Translations under genes and position numbers: made by a program
Assembly (NCBI RefSeq): GCF_036016195.1
Contig: NZ_JAYWTM010000007.1
Coordinates: forward strand, 292,605-356,604
Reading direction: 5' to 3'
Source: Brenneria populi
Lineage (GTDB): Bacteria; Pseudomonadota; Gammaproteobacteria; Enterobacterales; Enterobacteriaceae
DNA: 64,000 nucleotides
Shown: piece by piece, positions 7,282 to 15,509 of the stretch
Layout of the letters: every line of letters starts with the position of its first letter
How positions within the stretch are numbered: position 1 is the stretch's first letter
Notes under the pieces: model-generated
The model's input: the letters and a program-made list of their open reading frames with translations, nothing else
The model's database searches: none
What the model was told of the DNA's origin: nothing

Positions 7282-8076
7282 ATGAACACTCGACCTGTCG
7301 ATTTACCGGCTGCCCGCGCGGCGGCGTCTCTAACGCAGTTTCATGCGTTGTCTCCTTTAGTTCACTGTCTGACCAACGACGTGGTGCAATCGTTCACCGC
7401 CAACGTGTTGCTGGCGCTCAACGCATCGCCGGCGATGGTGGTGGATCCAGAGGAGGCCGCGCAGTTCAGCGCACTGGCCGACGCGCTGTTGATCAATGTC
7501 GGCACACTGGAGCGCCACCGCGCCGACGCCATGCTGGCGGCCGTGCGCGCCGCCAACCAGGCGGGCACGCCCTGGACGCTTGACCCGGTGGCGGTCGGCG
7601 GGCTGACGTTCCGTAGCGGATTCGCCCGCGAACTGCTGCAATTAAAGCCGGCCGCCATCCGGGGAAATGCGTCGGAGATCATGGCGCTGGCCGGGATGAA
7701 CGCGCAGGGGCGCGGGGTGGATAGCGCCAACGACTCATTGAGCGCGCTGCCCGCCGCCCGCGAGCTGGCCCTGCGCTTCTGCACGGTGGTGGCGGTGACG
7801 GGCGCGGTGGATTATGTGACGGACGGCGCTCATGACTGGGCGGTAAGCGGCGGGGATAAAATTATGACCCGCGTAGTGGGAACCGGCTGCGCGCTATCCG
7901 CCGTAGTCGCCGCTTTCTGTGCGCTGGAGGGCGATCGTTTGCAGCACGTGGCGACGGCCTGCTATGTGATGGCGCTGGCGGGAAAGCAGGCCGCCGCACA
8001 GTCGCAGGGGCCGGGCAGTTTTATTCCCGCCTTTCTTGACCGTCTTTATGGCCTGCGGGCGGAGGATCTGGCATGA
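7282..8076 (+). CDS. thiM: Hydroxyethylthiazole kinase
   Basis: Phosphorylates 4-methyl-5-(2-hydroxyethyl)thiazole in thiamine salvage, giving the thiazole phosphate that is joined to HMP-PP. Aligned with E. coli ThiM by eye: SPLVHCLTNDVVQSFTAN, ASPAMVVDPEEAAQFSALA, WTLDPVAVGG, GNASEIMALAG, VTGAVDYVTDG and the VGTGCALSA kinase motif are all present. 264 aa, the family length. An upstream in-frame ATG at 7234 lies inside the riboswitch stem and would add non-conserved residues, so I start at 7282 (7279 is also possible). The stop overlaps an ATG (ATGA at 8073-8076). Control by TPP is probably damaged because the leader is cut by the island. Confidence 0.95.
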   Translation: MNTRPVDLPAARAAASLTQFHALSPLVHCLTNDVVQSFTANVLLALNASPAMVVDPEEAAQFSALADALLINVGTLERHRADAMLAAVRAANQAGTPWTLDPVAVGGLTFRSGFARELLQLKPAAIRGNASEIMALAGMNAQGRGVDSANDSLSALPAARELALRFCTVVAVTGAVDYVTDGAHDWAVSGGDKIMTRVVGTGCALSAVVAAFCALEGDRLQHVATACYVMALAGKQAAAQSQGPGSFIPAFLDRLYGLRAEDLA

Positions 8077-8113
8077 AACAGCGTATTGAGGATCTGGCAT
8101 GAAACAGCGTATT
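8062..8113 (+). repeat. 26-bp perfect tandem duplication at the thiM/thiD junction
   Basis: The 26 bases at 8062-8087, beginning GAGGATCTGG, recur without change at 8088-8113. Each copy contains the GCATGAAA junction in which a TGA stop and an ATG start overlap. The ancestral arrangement was probably a single ATGA overlap between thiM and thiD. Because 26 is not a multiple of three, the copy shifted frame and produced a short ORF between the genes. Confidence 0.95.
8073..8102 (+). CDS. Nine-codon ORF created by the duplication
   Basis: The ATG at 8073 overlaps the thiM stop and the TGA at 8100-8102 overlaps the thiD start. The peptide MKQRIEDLA is made of the first residues of ThiD fused to the last residues of ThiM. 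Its likely effect, if translated, is to pass ribosomes from thiM to thiD; the peptide itself probably has no function. Confidence 0.4.
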   Translation: MKQRIEDLA

Positions 8114-8905
8114 AATGCGTTAACCATCGCCGGCACCGACCCCAGCGGCGGGGCCGGGATCCAGGCAGATTTGAAAACGTTTTCCGCGCTGGGGGCTTAC
8201 GGCGCCTCGGTGATTACCGCGCTGGTGGCGCAAAATACCCGCGGCGTTCAGTCCGTCTACCGAATTGAGCCGGCGTTTGTGGCGGCCCAGCTTGATTCCG
8301 TGCTGAGCGACGTGCGTATCGACAGCGCCAAAATCGGCATGTTGGCGCAGGCCGAAATCGTCGAGACGGTGGCCGAGCGTTTGCGTCACTATGCTATCCC
8401 TTACGTGGTGCTGGATACGGTTATGCTGGCGAAAAGCGGCGATCCGTTGCTGTCGAGCGATGCCGTGGCGTCGATTCGCCATTTACTGCTGCCGCATGTC
8501 TCGCTGATTACCCCTAATTTACCGGAAGCGGCCGCCTTGCTTGGTTGTCCGCCGGCCGAAAACGAACCAGAGATGCGCGAGCAGGGAGAGGCGCTGCTGG
8601 CTTTGGGATGCCGGGCGGTGTTGATGAAAGGCGGGCATTTAAGCGAGGATGAGAGCCCCGACTGGCTGTTCAGCAAGAACGCTCGGCCGCTGCGTTTCAC
8701 CGCGCCACGCGTCGACACCCGGCATACTCACGGCACCGGGTGTACCCTGTCCGCCGCGCTGGCGGCGCTGCGTCCGCGCCATGCCGACTGGGCGTCGACG
8801 GTCGCGGCGGCGAAACATTATCTGCAACAGGCGCTTGAGCAGGCCGATTCGCTGGAAGTGGGGCAGGGGATAGGCCCGGTGCATCATTTTCATGCCTGGT
8901 GGTGA
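8099..8905 (+). CDS. thiD: Hydroxymethylpyrimidine kinase / phosphomethylpyrimidine kinase
   Basis: Carries out two phosphorylations of HMP to HMP-PP, the pyrimidine half of thiamine. Ribokinase-fold signatures are clear: AGTDPSGGAGIQADLKTF near the N-terminus, SAKIGML, DTVMLAKSG, LITPNLPEAAALLG, VLMKGGHL and the catalytic THGTGCTLSAALAA near residue 210. 268 aa, usual for the family. It forms a two-gene salvage operon with thiM; no thiE is present here, so the coupling enzyme must be encoded elsewhere. Confidence 0.95.
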   Translation: MKQRINALTIAGTDPSGGAGIQADLKTFSALGAYGASVITALVAQNTRGVQSVYRIEPAFVAAQLDSVLSDVRIDSAKIGMLAQAEIVETVAERLRHYAIPYVVLDTVMLAKSGDPLLSSDAVASIRHLLLPHVSLITPNLPEAAALLGCPPAENEPEMREQGEALLALGCRAVLMKGGHLSEDESPDWLFSKNARPLRFTAPRVDTRHTHGTGCTLSAALAALRPRHADWASTVAAAKHYLQQALEQADSLEVGQGIGPVHHFHAWW

Positions 8906-8992
8906 TTCTACGTCAGGGGAGATGAAATGCGCGCGGCGCTATGCGGCTGTCCGGCGCGCGCATCGCGGCGCGGCCGGACAATTTCCGGCGGG

Positions 8993-10042
8993 TTACGCGA
9001 TGGTTACGCTCTTATCGAGATAGGTATCCTGTACGGCGTTGATCAGCGCCACGCCCTCTTTCATGGATTTTTTGAACGCCTTGCGGCCGAGGATCAGTCC
9101 CATGCCGCCCGCGCGTTTGTTGATCACCGCGGTCCGCACGGACTCCTGCAGATCGTTATCGCCGGCGGCGCCGCCGGAGTTGATCAGCCCGGCCCGTCCC
9201 ATGTAGCAGTTGGCCAACTGATAGCGCACCAGATCGATCGGGTGTTCGGTGGTGAGTCGGTCGTAGACGCGATCGTCGGTATAGCCGAATTTAATGGCGC
9301 GGTAGCCGCCGTTGTTTTCCGCCATTTTCTGCTTCACGATATCGGCGCCGATGGTGGCGGCGATATGGTTGGCCTGGCCGGTAAGATCGGCGCTGGCGTG
9401 GTAATCGACCCCGTCTTTTTTGAAGGCCGGATTGCGCAGATAGGCCCAGAGTACGGTGACCAGGCCCAGTTCGTGCGCGCGTTCGAAGGCGCTTGAGATC
9501 TCTTCAATCTGGCGGCGCGACTGCTCCGAGCCAAAGTAGATGGTGGCGCCCACGGCGACCGCCCCCAGATTAAACGCCTGCTCGACGCTGGCGTACAGCG
9601 TCTGGTCGTACTGGGTCGGGTAGCTCAGGGTTTCATTGTGATTGAGTTTGACCAGGAACGGGATCTTATGCGCATAGCGGCGCGAAACCGCGGCCAGCAC
9701 GCCGTAGGTGGAGGCCACGCAATTGCAGCCCGCTTCTATCGCCAGCTCAACGATATTTTTCGGGTCGAAGTAGAGCGGGTTGGCGGCGAAGGAGGCGCCG
9801 GCGGAGTGTTCCACGCCCTGATCGACCGGCAGGATGGAGAGGTATCCGGTGCCGGCCAGGCGGCCGTGGTTGAACAAGGTCTGCATCGAACGCAGCACGC
9901 CGTTGGGGCGGTTATTATCGAGCATAACCCGATCGACGAAGTCGGCGCCCGGCAGGTAGAGGTTTTCCGCAGGGATGGTGGTACAGCGGTGTTGCAGCAG
10001 ATCTTCCGCTTCCTTACCTAATAACTGTGCAATATCAGTCAT
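8993..10042 (-). CDS. fbaB: Class I fructose-bisphosphate aldolase, FbaB/DhnA type
   Basis: Cleaves or forms fructose 1,6-bisphosphate in glycolysis and gluconeogenesis. 349 aa and nearly identical in layout to E. coli FbaB. The Schiff-base lysine falls at residue 237 in ADIVKQKMAENN. Other conserved runs are VDQGVEHSAGASFA, VKLNHNETL, GRAGLINSGGAAGDNDL and GMGLILGRKAF. AGGAG precedes the ATG on the minus strand. The gene is convergent with thiD and has its own promoter region in the long gap to psiE. In E. coli fbaB is favoured during growth on gluconeogenic substrates. Confidence 0.96.
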   Translation of the reverse strand: MTDIAQLLGKEAEDLLQHRCTTIPAENLYLPGADFVDRVMLDNNRPNGVLRSMQTLFNHGRLAGTGYLSILPVDQGVEHSAGASFAANPLYFDPKNIVELAIEAGCNCVASTYGVLAAVSRRYAHKIPFLVKLNHNETLSYPTQYDQTLYASVEQAFNLGAVAVGATIYFGSEQSRRQIEEISSAFERAHELGLVTVLWAYLRNPAFKKDGVDYHASADLTGQANHIAATIGADIVKQKMAENNGGYRAIKFGYTDDRVYDRLTTEHPIDLVRYQLANCYMGRAGLINSGGAAGDNDLQESVRTAVINKRAGGMGLILGRKAFKKSMKEGVALINAVQDTYLDKSVTIA

Positions 10043-10358
10043 GGTTAACTCCTGGTTTGGCTTTTCTTTATCGCCGTCTCAGGTGATTGCGCTTGTTATG
10101 CTGGGTAAAAGACCCGTTAGTTATAAGTCCTACATCTTGTCCCAGGATGACTGGTGCAAAACGGTTACGGCGTAATGAAAAGCGACGGTTGACGTCTGGT
10201 AAAAGCAGGAACGGTACATCCTGACTTTTAACAGAAACCATAGTTGCGATCGCCGATAATTGCCATGATACGCGGCAAATTTCGCGCGGCGTTTCCCCTG
10301 CTGGCGGCGCAGGGGAAATACAACCTTCGTCAACAGCGGAAAAAACGGGGCGAGCCGC
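10043..10358. other. Intergenic region upstream of fbaB
   Basis: Presumably holds the fbaB promoter on the minus strand. I see no convincing coding frame, sRNA or named operator. The remainder of the gap to psiE (10359-10471) is a dispersed repeat. Confidence 0.4.
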
Positions 10359-10471
10359 GAGTGCGGGTCACTTAAGCCGGTTTTTAGGGGAAAAACCGGG
10401 GGAGGTTCCCGTAGGGACGCCTCACCCCGGTGGTCGCCCCGTGCATCTCAATGCTTAAACGATCGGCATTA
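10359..10471 (+). repeat. 113-bp dispersed palindromic repeat, copy 1
   Basis: Shares nearly its whole length with copies at 15359 and 35780. Its left end is diverged (GAGTGC instead of TAATGC) but the right end reads GATCGGCATTA. The centre folds into a long hairpin: ACCGGGG pairs with CCCCGGT, GAGG with CCTC, and TCCC with GGGA. Relative to copy 2, one pair of the stem has changed from A-T to C-G on both sides, which keeps the pairing. Confidence 0.85.
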
Positions 10472-10591
10472 AGCGAACCGCTTTTTTAGCGGTAATTTTG
10501 CTTATAAATAAGCATCTTGTTTCCCTGATGAAAGATAAGGGTGTTAACCTGATGAGAGGAAGCGGCGCAATGATTGATGTAAGGAGTAAGC

Positions 10592-10999
10592 ATGACGGCT
10601 TCAAAACGCGGGATAATGGTTTCCAAGGGATTGCAGACGATACTCAATATCGGTCTGCTGATATTGGCTATTATTCTGGTGATTTTTTTGGGGAAAGAGA
10701 CCTACCATCTGGCGCAGGTATTATTGATTGCCAATGAGAAAGATTCTTCCTATCAGTTAATTGAAAGTATTGTGATCTACTTTTTGTATTTTGAATTTAT
10801 CGCGCTGATCGTGAAGTATTTCCAGTCGGGATACCATTTTCCGCTGCGCTATTTCGTGTATATCGGCATCACGGCGATTATCCGGCTGATTATCGTCGAC
10901 CACAAAAATCCGATCGATACGCTGATTTACGCCGCCGCCATTTTGCTGCTGGTGATTACGCTCTATCTAGCGAACAGCAACCGCCTCAAGCGCGAGTGA
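10592..10999 (+). CDS. psiE: PsiE family inner-membrane protein
   Basis: 135 aa, same length as E. coli PsiE, with the conserved block YFLYFEFIALIVKYFQSGYH and FPLRYFVYIGITAIIRLIIVDHK. Four hydrophobic helices are visible. The function is unknown; the E. coli gene is induced by phosphate starvation through PhoB. I do not see a clear Pho box upstream here. TAAGGAG precedes the ATG. A strong terminator follows the stop codon. Confidence 0.93.
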   Translation: MTASKRGIMVSKGLQTILNIGLLILAIILVIFLGKETYHLAQVLLIANEKDSSYQLIESIVIYFLYFEFIALIVKYFQSGYHFPLRYFVYIGITAIIRLIIVDHKNPIDTLIYAAAILLLVITLYLANSNRLKRE

Positions 11000-11004
11000 C
11001 TCGG

Positions 11005-11037
11005 CGGCCGCGTCCTGACGGCGGACGCGGCCGTTTT
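11005..11037 (+). terminator. Terminator after psiE
   Basis: An 11-bp perfect stem CGGCCGCGTCC/GGACGCGGCCG with a 7-base loop is followed by TTTT. It also lies just beyond the end of the convergent yegS gene. Confidence 0.8.
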
Positions 11038-11043
11038 GCGCGG

Positions 11044-11943
11044 CTAGCCGAGCAATGGGCACTGCGGCGGCAGGCGGCAGCGAATAGCCCCCGGCATCAC
11101 CTCGATGCGCAGGCGGTTGGCTTTAAACGGCTCGCCGTCCAGATTAAAGGTCATCTCGTTCGGCGCGGTAATCTCCAGCCAGGGCTGGGAGGCCGAAATC
11201 ATATTGGGGTTTTCCGCGCCGGTGAACCAGGCCTGTAGCATATTGGGCAGCGGCGCTTGCGCCGACAGGATGCTCAGCGCCAATTGACCGTCGTTCACCA
11301 GCGCATTCGGACAAAGCTGCTGACCGCCGCCGGCCTGGCGGCCGTTGCCGATGGCGACGACCCAGGTATCCCCCGACCAGTTAAAATCCGGTCCGCGGAT
11401 TTCGCAGCGTTCGGACTGCAGCATATCCATGCGCAGCAGCGCGTTCAGCACATAGGATGCGCCGCCCAGCGCGGCTTTCATTTTCGCTGGCGTTTCCGTG
11501 GTTATGCGGGTGGCGAAACCGCCGGTCGCCATATTGATGAAATAGTGCTCGTTATTCACTTTGGCGACATCGATGGCGGTCGCTCGCCCCTTGATCGCCA
11601 GCGTCAGCGCGTTATGCACATCGACAGGGATCTGGCAACCGGTGGCGAAATCATTGGCGGTTCCCAGCGGAATGATGCCCATGCTGGGGCGTACCGCTTC
11701 CGCCTGTTCCGCCAGCGCGCCGGCGACCTCATTAACCGTGCCGTCTCCTCCCGCGGCGATGACATTATCGGCTTTCAGCCGGACGGCTTCTTCCACGTAG
11801 CGGCGCGCATCGCCTGATTCCCAGGTCACTCTGACATGCAGGGTGTTTCCCTCCTTACGCTGCTCGCCAATGGCCTGGCGCAGCAGATCGTTATCGCTGT
11901 TTTTCCCGTTTAGAATGAGCAGAGTGGCGGAGGATTGAGCCAT
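11044..11943 (-). CDS. yegS: Lipid kinase YegS
   Basis: A 299-aa diacylglycerol-kinase-family enzyme; E. coli YegS phosphorylates phosphatidylglycerol in vitro. The nucleotide-binding motif GGDGTVNEVAGAL and the downstream PLGTANDFATG are intact, as are NMATGGFATRIT and FNLDGEPFKA in the C-terminal domain. I start at 11943 (MAQSSATLLILNG), where GGAG sits upstream, rather than at the longer 12027 frame, which adds 28 residues with no counterpart in the family. The cyaR sRNA gene and trhP lie upstream on the same strand, partly as in E. coli. Confidence 0.93.
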   Translation of the reverse strand: MAQSSATLLILNGKNSDNDLLRQAIGEQRKEGNTLHVRVTWESGDARRYVEEAVRLKADNVIAAGGDGTVNEVAGALAEQAEAVRPSMGIIPLGTANDFATGCQIPVDVHNALTLAIKGRATAIDVAKVNNEHYFINMATGGFATRITTETPAKMKAALGGASYVLNALLRMDMLQSERCEIRGPDFNWSGDTWVVAIGNGRQAGGGQQLCPNALVNDGQLALSILSAQAPLPNMLQAWFTGAENPNMISASQPWLEITAPNEMTFNLDGEPFKANRLRIEVMPGAIRCRLPPQCPLLG

Positions 11944-12177
11944 GACGTTCTCCAATTCGGTATCGCAAAATAAGTCAATCTTATGGCGAATCCGCTGCGG
12001 CAGGCGAGAAATCGCGCTCGCGCGCAAAAAACACCGGGCGCACCGCCGTCTGCCGTCGGGACTCGCCCTCTAATAATAGCCAGTAAATACAGTTAGTCAG
12101 CAAAAACGAAGGCTGAAACCGGAAGATACGCTGAATGCCTGCGGCCGGCGCATGATGCGGCACGATGGGTGCCTGAA

Positions 12178-12271
12178 AAAGAAAAAGCCAGCTCAAGGGA
12201 GATTGAGCTGGCCAAGGAGGTGGTTCCTAGTAGTATCACTACGCTTATTTTTCGTTCTATATTTTCTCAGC
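12178..12271 (-). ncRNA. cyaR: Small regulatory RNA CyaR (RyeE)
   Basis: Read on the minus strand, the region contains AGGAACCACCTCCTT followed by a terminator stem GCCAGCTCAA/TTGAGCTGGC with loop TCTCCC and a T-rich tail. This is the conserved core of E. coli CyaR, including the Hfq-dependent seed ACCACCTCC and the TCTCCC loop. The 5' end GCTGAGAAAAT resembles the E. coli start GCTGAAAAAC. The position near trhP/yegQ also matches E. coli. CyaR represses ompX, luxS, nadE and yqaE in E. coli. Length is about 94 nt against 87 there. Confidence 0.88.
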
Positions 12272-12304
12272 GACACAATAGTAACTATTAGGGCGAATAA
12301 TTGA

Positions 12305-12320
12305 TGTGATCTGATTCTAA
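12305..12320 (-). promoter_or_regulatory. CRP box upstream of cyaR
   Basis: The plus strand reads TGTGATCTGATTCTAA: a perfect TGTGA half-site and a partial second half. Its centre lies 41.5 bases upstream of the predicted CyaR start at 12271, the class II activator position, with a TACTAT -10 element. This agrees with the known cAMP-CRP control of cyaR. Confidence 0.65.
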
Positions 12321-12328
12321 TATTTATC

Positions 12329-12400
12329 TATACCCGTCATACTTCAAGCCGCATATGCGTTGGCTTTATTACTCGCCCCGTCCGTGGGCTTGCCGCCGCG
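12329..12400 (+). repeat. Partial ERIC element
   Basis: Begins TATACCCGTCATACTTCAAG and continues GCGTTGGCT, the end of an enterobacterial ERIC-type element. The opposite end (GGGTATA) is not found before the trhP stop codon, so this copy is truncated. Confidence 0.65.
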
Positions 12401-12434
12401 GGGACGCCGGCGTGAAGCCGGCGGCCGGGCCGCG

Positions 12435-13799
12435 CTATTTGGCGTTTGGATTGCGCGTGGTGGTGGCTTCCGGCAAATTACGCAGCAGCAGCGCGTATTC
12501 CAGCTCAATCTCCTCCGGCACCGGCAGATAGACGATATGTCCGTTGCCCGGCGCGACGTCGGTCGCCTGTCCTTTGGCGTTTTGCATGGCTTCGACGGTG
12601 AATTGAACGTTGCCTTTAGGGGTCATCATCTCCACGCTGTCGCCGCAGGAGAATTTGTTTTTCACCGCGACTTCCGCCAGCCCGTCGCGCCGAACGCCGG
12701 TGAACTCGCCGACAAACTGCTGGCGGTCGGAAACGGAATAGCCGTAGTCGTAGTTCTGGTAATCCTCATGCACGTGGCGGCGCAGGAAACCTTCGGTATA
12801 GCCGCGGTGTGCCAGGCCTTCCAGCGTCGCCAGCAGGGTCGGGTCGAAGGGTTTGCCGGCCGCGGCGTCGTCAATGGCGCGGCGGTAGACCTGGGCGGTG
12901 CGGGCGCAGTAGTAAAACGACTTGGTGCGCCCCTCGATTTTCAGCGAATGGACTTGCATCTGCGTCAACCGTTCCACGTGCTGGATGGCGCGCAGATCGC
13001 GCGAGTTCATGATGTAGGTGCCGTGTTCGTCTTCAAAGGCGCTCATATATTCGCCGGGGCGCTGGCTCTCTTCCAGCATAAAGACTTTATCGGTCGGTTC
13101 GCCGATGCCCAGCGTCGGCTCGACGTTTTTCACCGCGATAGGCGGGTGTCGGTGGACGATATTACCGACCTCATCCTCTTTGCCTTCCTGGACCTTGTAT
13201 TCCCAGCGGCAGGCGTTGGTGCAGGTGCCCTGATTGGGATCGCGCTTATTGATGTAGCCGGACAGCAGGCAGCGGCCGGAGTAGGCCATGCACAGCGCGC
13301 CGTGGACGAAGATCTCCAGCTCCATCTCCGGTACTTTGCCGCGGATTTCGGCGATCTCTTCCAGCGACAGCTCGCGGGAGAGAATCACGCGGCTCAGCCC
13401 CATCTGCTGCCAGAATTTCACCGTCGCCCAGTTGACCGCGTTGGCCTGAACGGACAGGTGAATCGGCATCTGCGGGAAGTTTTCCCGCACCAGCATAATC
13501 AGTCCCGGATCGGACATGATCAGCGCGTCCGGCCCCATATCAATCACCGGCTGCAGGTCGCGCAGGAAGGTTTTCAGTTTGGCGTTATGCGGCGCGATAT
13601 TAACCACCACATAGAATTTCTTTCCCAGCGCGTGGGTTTCATTGATGGCCTGCGCCAGCGTCTGGTGGTTGAATTCGTTATTACGCACCCGCAGGCTGTA
13701 GCGAGGCTGGCCGGCGTAAATCGCGTCCGCGCCGTAGGCGAAGGCGTAACGCATATTTTTCAGCGTCCCGGCCGGAGAAAGCAGTTCCGGTTTAAACAT
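12435..13799 (-). CDS. trhP: tRNA 5-hydroxyuridine synthesis protein, U32 peptidase family (YegQ)
   Basis: 454 aa. TrhP (YegQ) is needed for prephenate-dependent hydroxylation of uridine 34 in tRNAs, the first step to cmo5U. The N-terminus PELLSPAGTLKNMRYAFAYGADA is the U32 signature, followed by LSVQANAVN and a cysteine-rich region (HGALCMAYSGRCLLSGY and CTNACRWEY) likely to bind an iron-sulfur cluster. The C-terminal domain runs from about residue 330. The name peptidase is historical. It is transcribed toward cyaR and yegS. Confidence 0.95.
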   Translation of the reverse strand: MFKPELLSPAGTLKNMRYAFAYGADAIYAGQPRYSLRVRNNEFNHQTLAQAINETHALGKKFYVVVNIAPHNAKLKTFLRDLQPVIDMGPDALIMSDPGLIMLVRENFPQMPIHLSVQANAVNWATVKFWQQMGLSRVILSRELSLEEIAEIRGKVPEMELEIFVHGALCMAYSGRCLLSGYINKRDPNQGTCTNACRWEYKVQEGKEDEVGNIVHRHPPIAVKNVEPTLGIGEPTDKVFMLEESQRPGEYMSAFEDEHGTYIMNSRDLRAIQHVERLTQMQVHSLKIEGRTKSFYYCARTAQVYRRAIDDAAAGKPFDPTLLATLEGLAHRGYTEGFLRRHVHEDYQNYDYGYSVSDRQQFVGEFTGVRRDGLAEVAVKNKFSCGDSVEMMTPKGNVQFTVEAMQNAKGQATDVAPGNGHIVYLPVPEEIELEYALLLRNLPEATTTRNPNAK

Positions 13800-14005
13800 G
13801 ATGTCTCTCGATTCTGATCACAAGTCAGGCTGCTCCCCGCAGGGGGCAGTAAAGGCGGGGATTCTAGCGCTTATCAATGAAAAAAGCAGCAGATGGCCCA
13901 CAAAAAGTAGGCGTAAAGATCGCGCTGGCGGCGGCCCGCGGGCGCGTCATATTTAGCGCCGTCGGCGGCGCGATCGGTTCGGCTATGATACGATCGGCAA
14001 GGCAA

Positions 14006-14971
14006 TCAGCCCTTGAGCGCCGTCCGCGAGGCGCCCAGTCTTTCCCGGTCATGGGGGCGGGAGAAGTCGATCCGCGGGCCCGCCGGCACGATGCCGGTGG
14101 GGTTTAGCCACTTAATACCGTAATAACCGGCCTTAATCTGCGCGATATTGACGGTCTCTTTCACGCCCGGCCATTGGTACAGCTCGCGCAGATAGTTCGA
14201 CAGGTTGGGGTAATCCTCGATACGGCGCAGATTGCATTTGAACGCGCCGTGATAGGCGACGTCGAAACGGGTCAGGGTGACGAACAGGCGCCAGTCGGCC
14301 TCGGTCAGCGTGCCGCCGGCAAGATAACGGTTCGCCGCCAGGTGCGCCTCAACCACGTCCAGCGTGGCAAACAGGGTCGCGACCGCCTGGTTATAGCTCT
14401 CCTGCGTTTTGGCGAAGCCGGTTTTATAGACGCCGTTGTTGATGCCGTGGTAGATAAGGTCATTCCAGCGGTCGATATCGTCGCGCAGCGCGGGCGGATA
14501 GAAATCGAGCCGGTTGTCGGTCAGCGGGTCAAAGCTATCGTTGAGGATACGGATGATATCCGCCGATTCGTTATTGACGATGTTCCCCTCCTGGCGGTCC
14601 CATAGGATCGGCACCGACACTTTTCCCGTATAGTTTTTATCGCTGGCGGTATACAGCTGGTGCAGAAAGCGGATAGGACCGACTTTTCCGCCGGCGTCCT
14701 GCGGCGCGCTGAATTCCCAGCCGTTGTCTCCGATATGGGGCTCGGCGATGGCGATCCGGATGATATTTTCCAATCCTTTCAGCTTGCGAAAAATTAACGT
14801 GCGGGAGGCCCAGGGACAAAAGTAAGAGACAAAAAGCTGATAGCGGCCGGGCTCCGCGGCCACCTCGGTCTGGCGGAATAGCGTCTCCTGCCGGTGGAAT
14901 GCGCCGTTCTTAATCTCTTCGGCGGCGACGTCGCCGTTAACCCATTTGCCATCCACTAAACCTGCCATCAT
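14006..14971 (-). CDS. Glutathionyl-hydroquinone reductase (GST Xi class, YqjG-like)
   Basis: About 321 aa. The thioredoxin-fold active site YFCPWASRT places the catalytic cysteine near residue 52, followed by the all-helical C-terminal GST domain (DIDRWNDLIYHGINNGVYKTGFA, LTEADWRLFVTLTRFD). These are hallmarks of enzymes that reduce glutathionyl-hydroquinones to hydroquinones using glutathione. The start could be at either of two adjacent ATGs (14971 or 14968). It is a single gene with no obvious operon partner. Confidence 0.88.
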   Translation of the reverse strand: MMAGLVDGKWVNGDVAAEEIKNGAFHRQETLFRQTEVAAEPGRYQLFVSYFCPWASRTLIFRKLKGLENIIRIAIAEPHIGDNGWEFSAPQDAGGKVGPIRFLHQLYTASDKNYTGKVSVPILWDRQEGNIVNNESADIIRILNDSFDPLTDNRLDFYPPALRDDIDRWNDLIYHGINNGVYKTGFAKTQESYNQAVATLFATLDVVEAHLAANRYLAGGTLTEADWRLFVTLTRFDVAYHGAFKCNLRRIEDYPNLSNYLRELYQWPGVKETVNIAQIKAGYYGIKWLNPTGIVPAGPRIDFSRPHDRERLGASRTALKG

Positions 14972-15358
14972 GCCTCGCTATAATTTGATGATAATTGCCG
15001 TTGGGGATAAGCCTATCAGCTTGAGACAAAGAGAAAATGATAAATATTTCACTAACTCGGACAGATTTTTTGACCGGGTCGGTCTGTCGCGGCGCAGGGA
15101 ATGGTGGCCGTTGTCGGCATTTTCTCTATGTGTTTGGGCACAGCCGGCGCAGCCGTGACACGGTGAGCGCGAGCGCCGACGGCTCCTGGTTATTCAACGG
15201 ACGTTCGCAATATTCGCGGCTGAGATACAGGATCGCATCGTTGCCGTCAGGCTGATTGCCGACTGGCGCCACTTGATGGGAGCAACAATCTCGGCGTTCC
15301 GGCGCAATCGCGACATTATGGGTAGAAACACCTTGATGAAAAAGATATTCTCTGGAAC
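14972..15358. other. Intergenic region between the reductase gene and the effector gene
   Basis: About 390 bases with no recognisable gene. A minus-strand open frame of 81 codons (15126-15371) exists but runs into the repeat and has no family resemblance; it may be decayed sequence. The right part is the repeat at 15359. Confidence 0.4.
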
Positions 15359-15471
15359 TAATGCTGTTCACTTAAGCCGGTTTTTAGGGGAAACACAGGG
15401 GGAGGTTCCCGTAGGGACGCCTCACCCCTGTGGTCGCCCCGTGTATCTCGATGCTTAAACGATCGGCATTA
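15359..15471 (+). repeat. 113-bp dispersed palindromic repeat, copy 2
   Basis: Ends are TAATGCTGTTCACTTAAGC on the left and GCTTAAACGATCGGCATTA on the right, an imperfect terminal inverted repeat of about 19 bp. The centre forms CACAGGGG/CCCCTGTG with inner GAGG/CCTC and TCCC/GGGA stems. The outer dinucleotides are TA on both sides, as in MITEs that target TA. It ends 38 bases before the effector gene. Confidence 0.88.
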
Positions 15472-15509
15472 ATTCTTTGGAACGGTCTATCATAGAGAAA
15501 GGATTTTTT

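Noticed and set aside
12360..13817. 485-codon plus-strand frame opposite trhP
   Set aside because: Low-complexity His/Arg/Gln-rich translation, a shadow of the conserved trhP gene in GC-rich DNA.
15126..15371. 81-codon minus-strand frame before the effector gene
   Set aside because: No family resemblance, and its start lies in the dispersed repeat.
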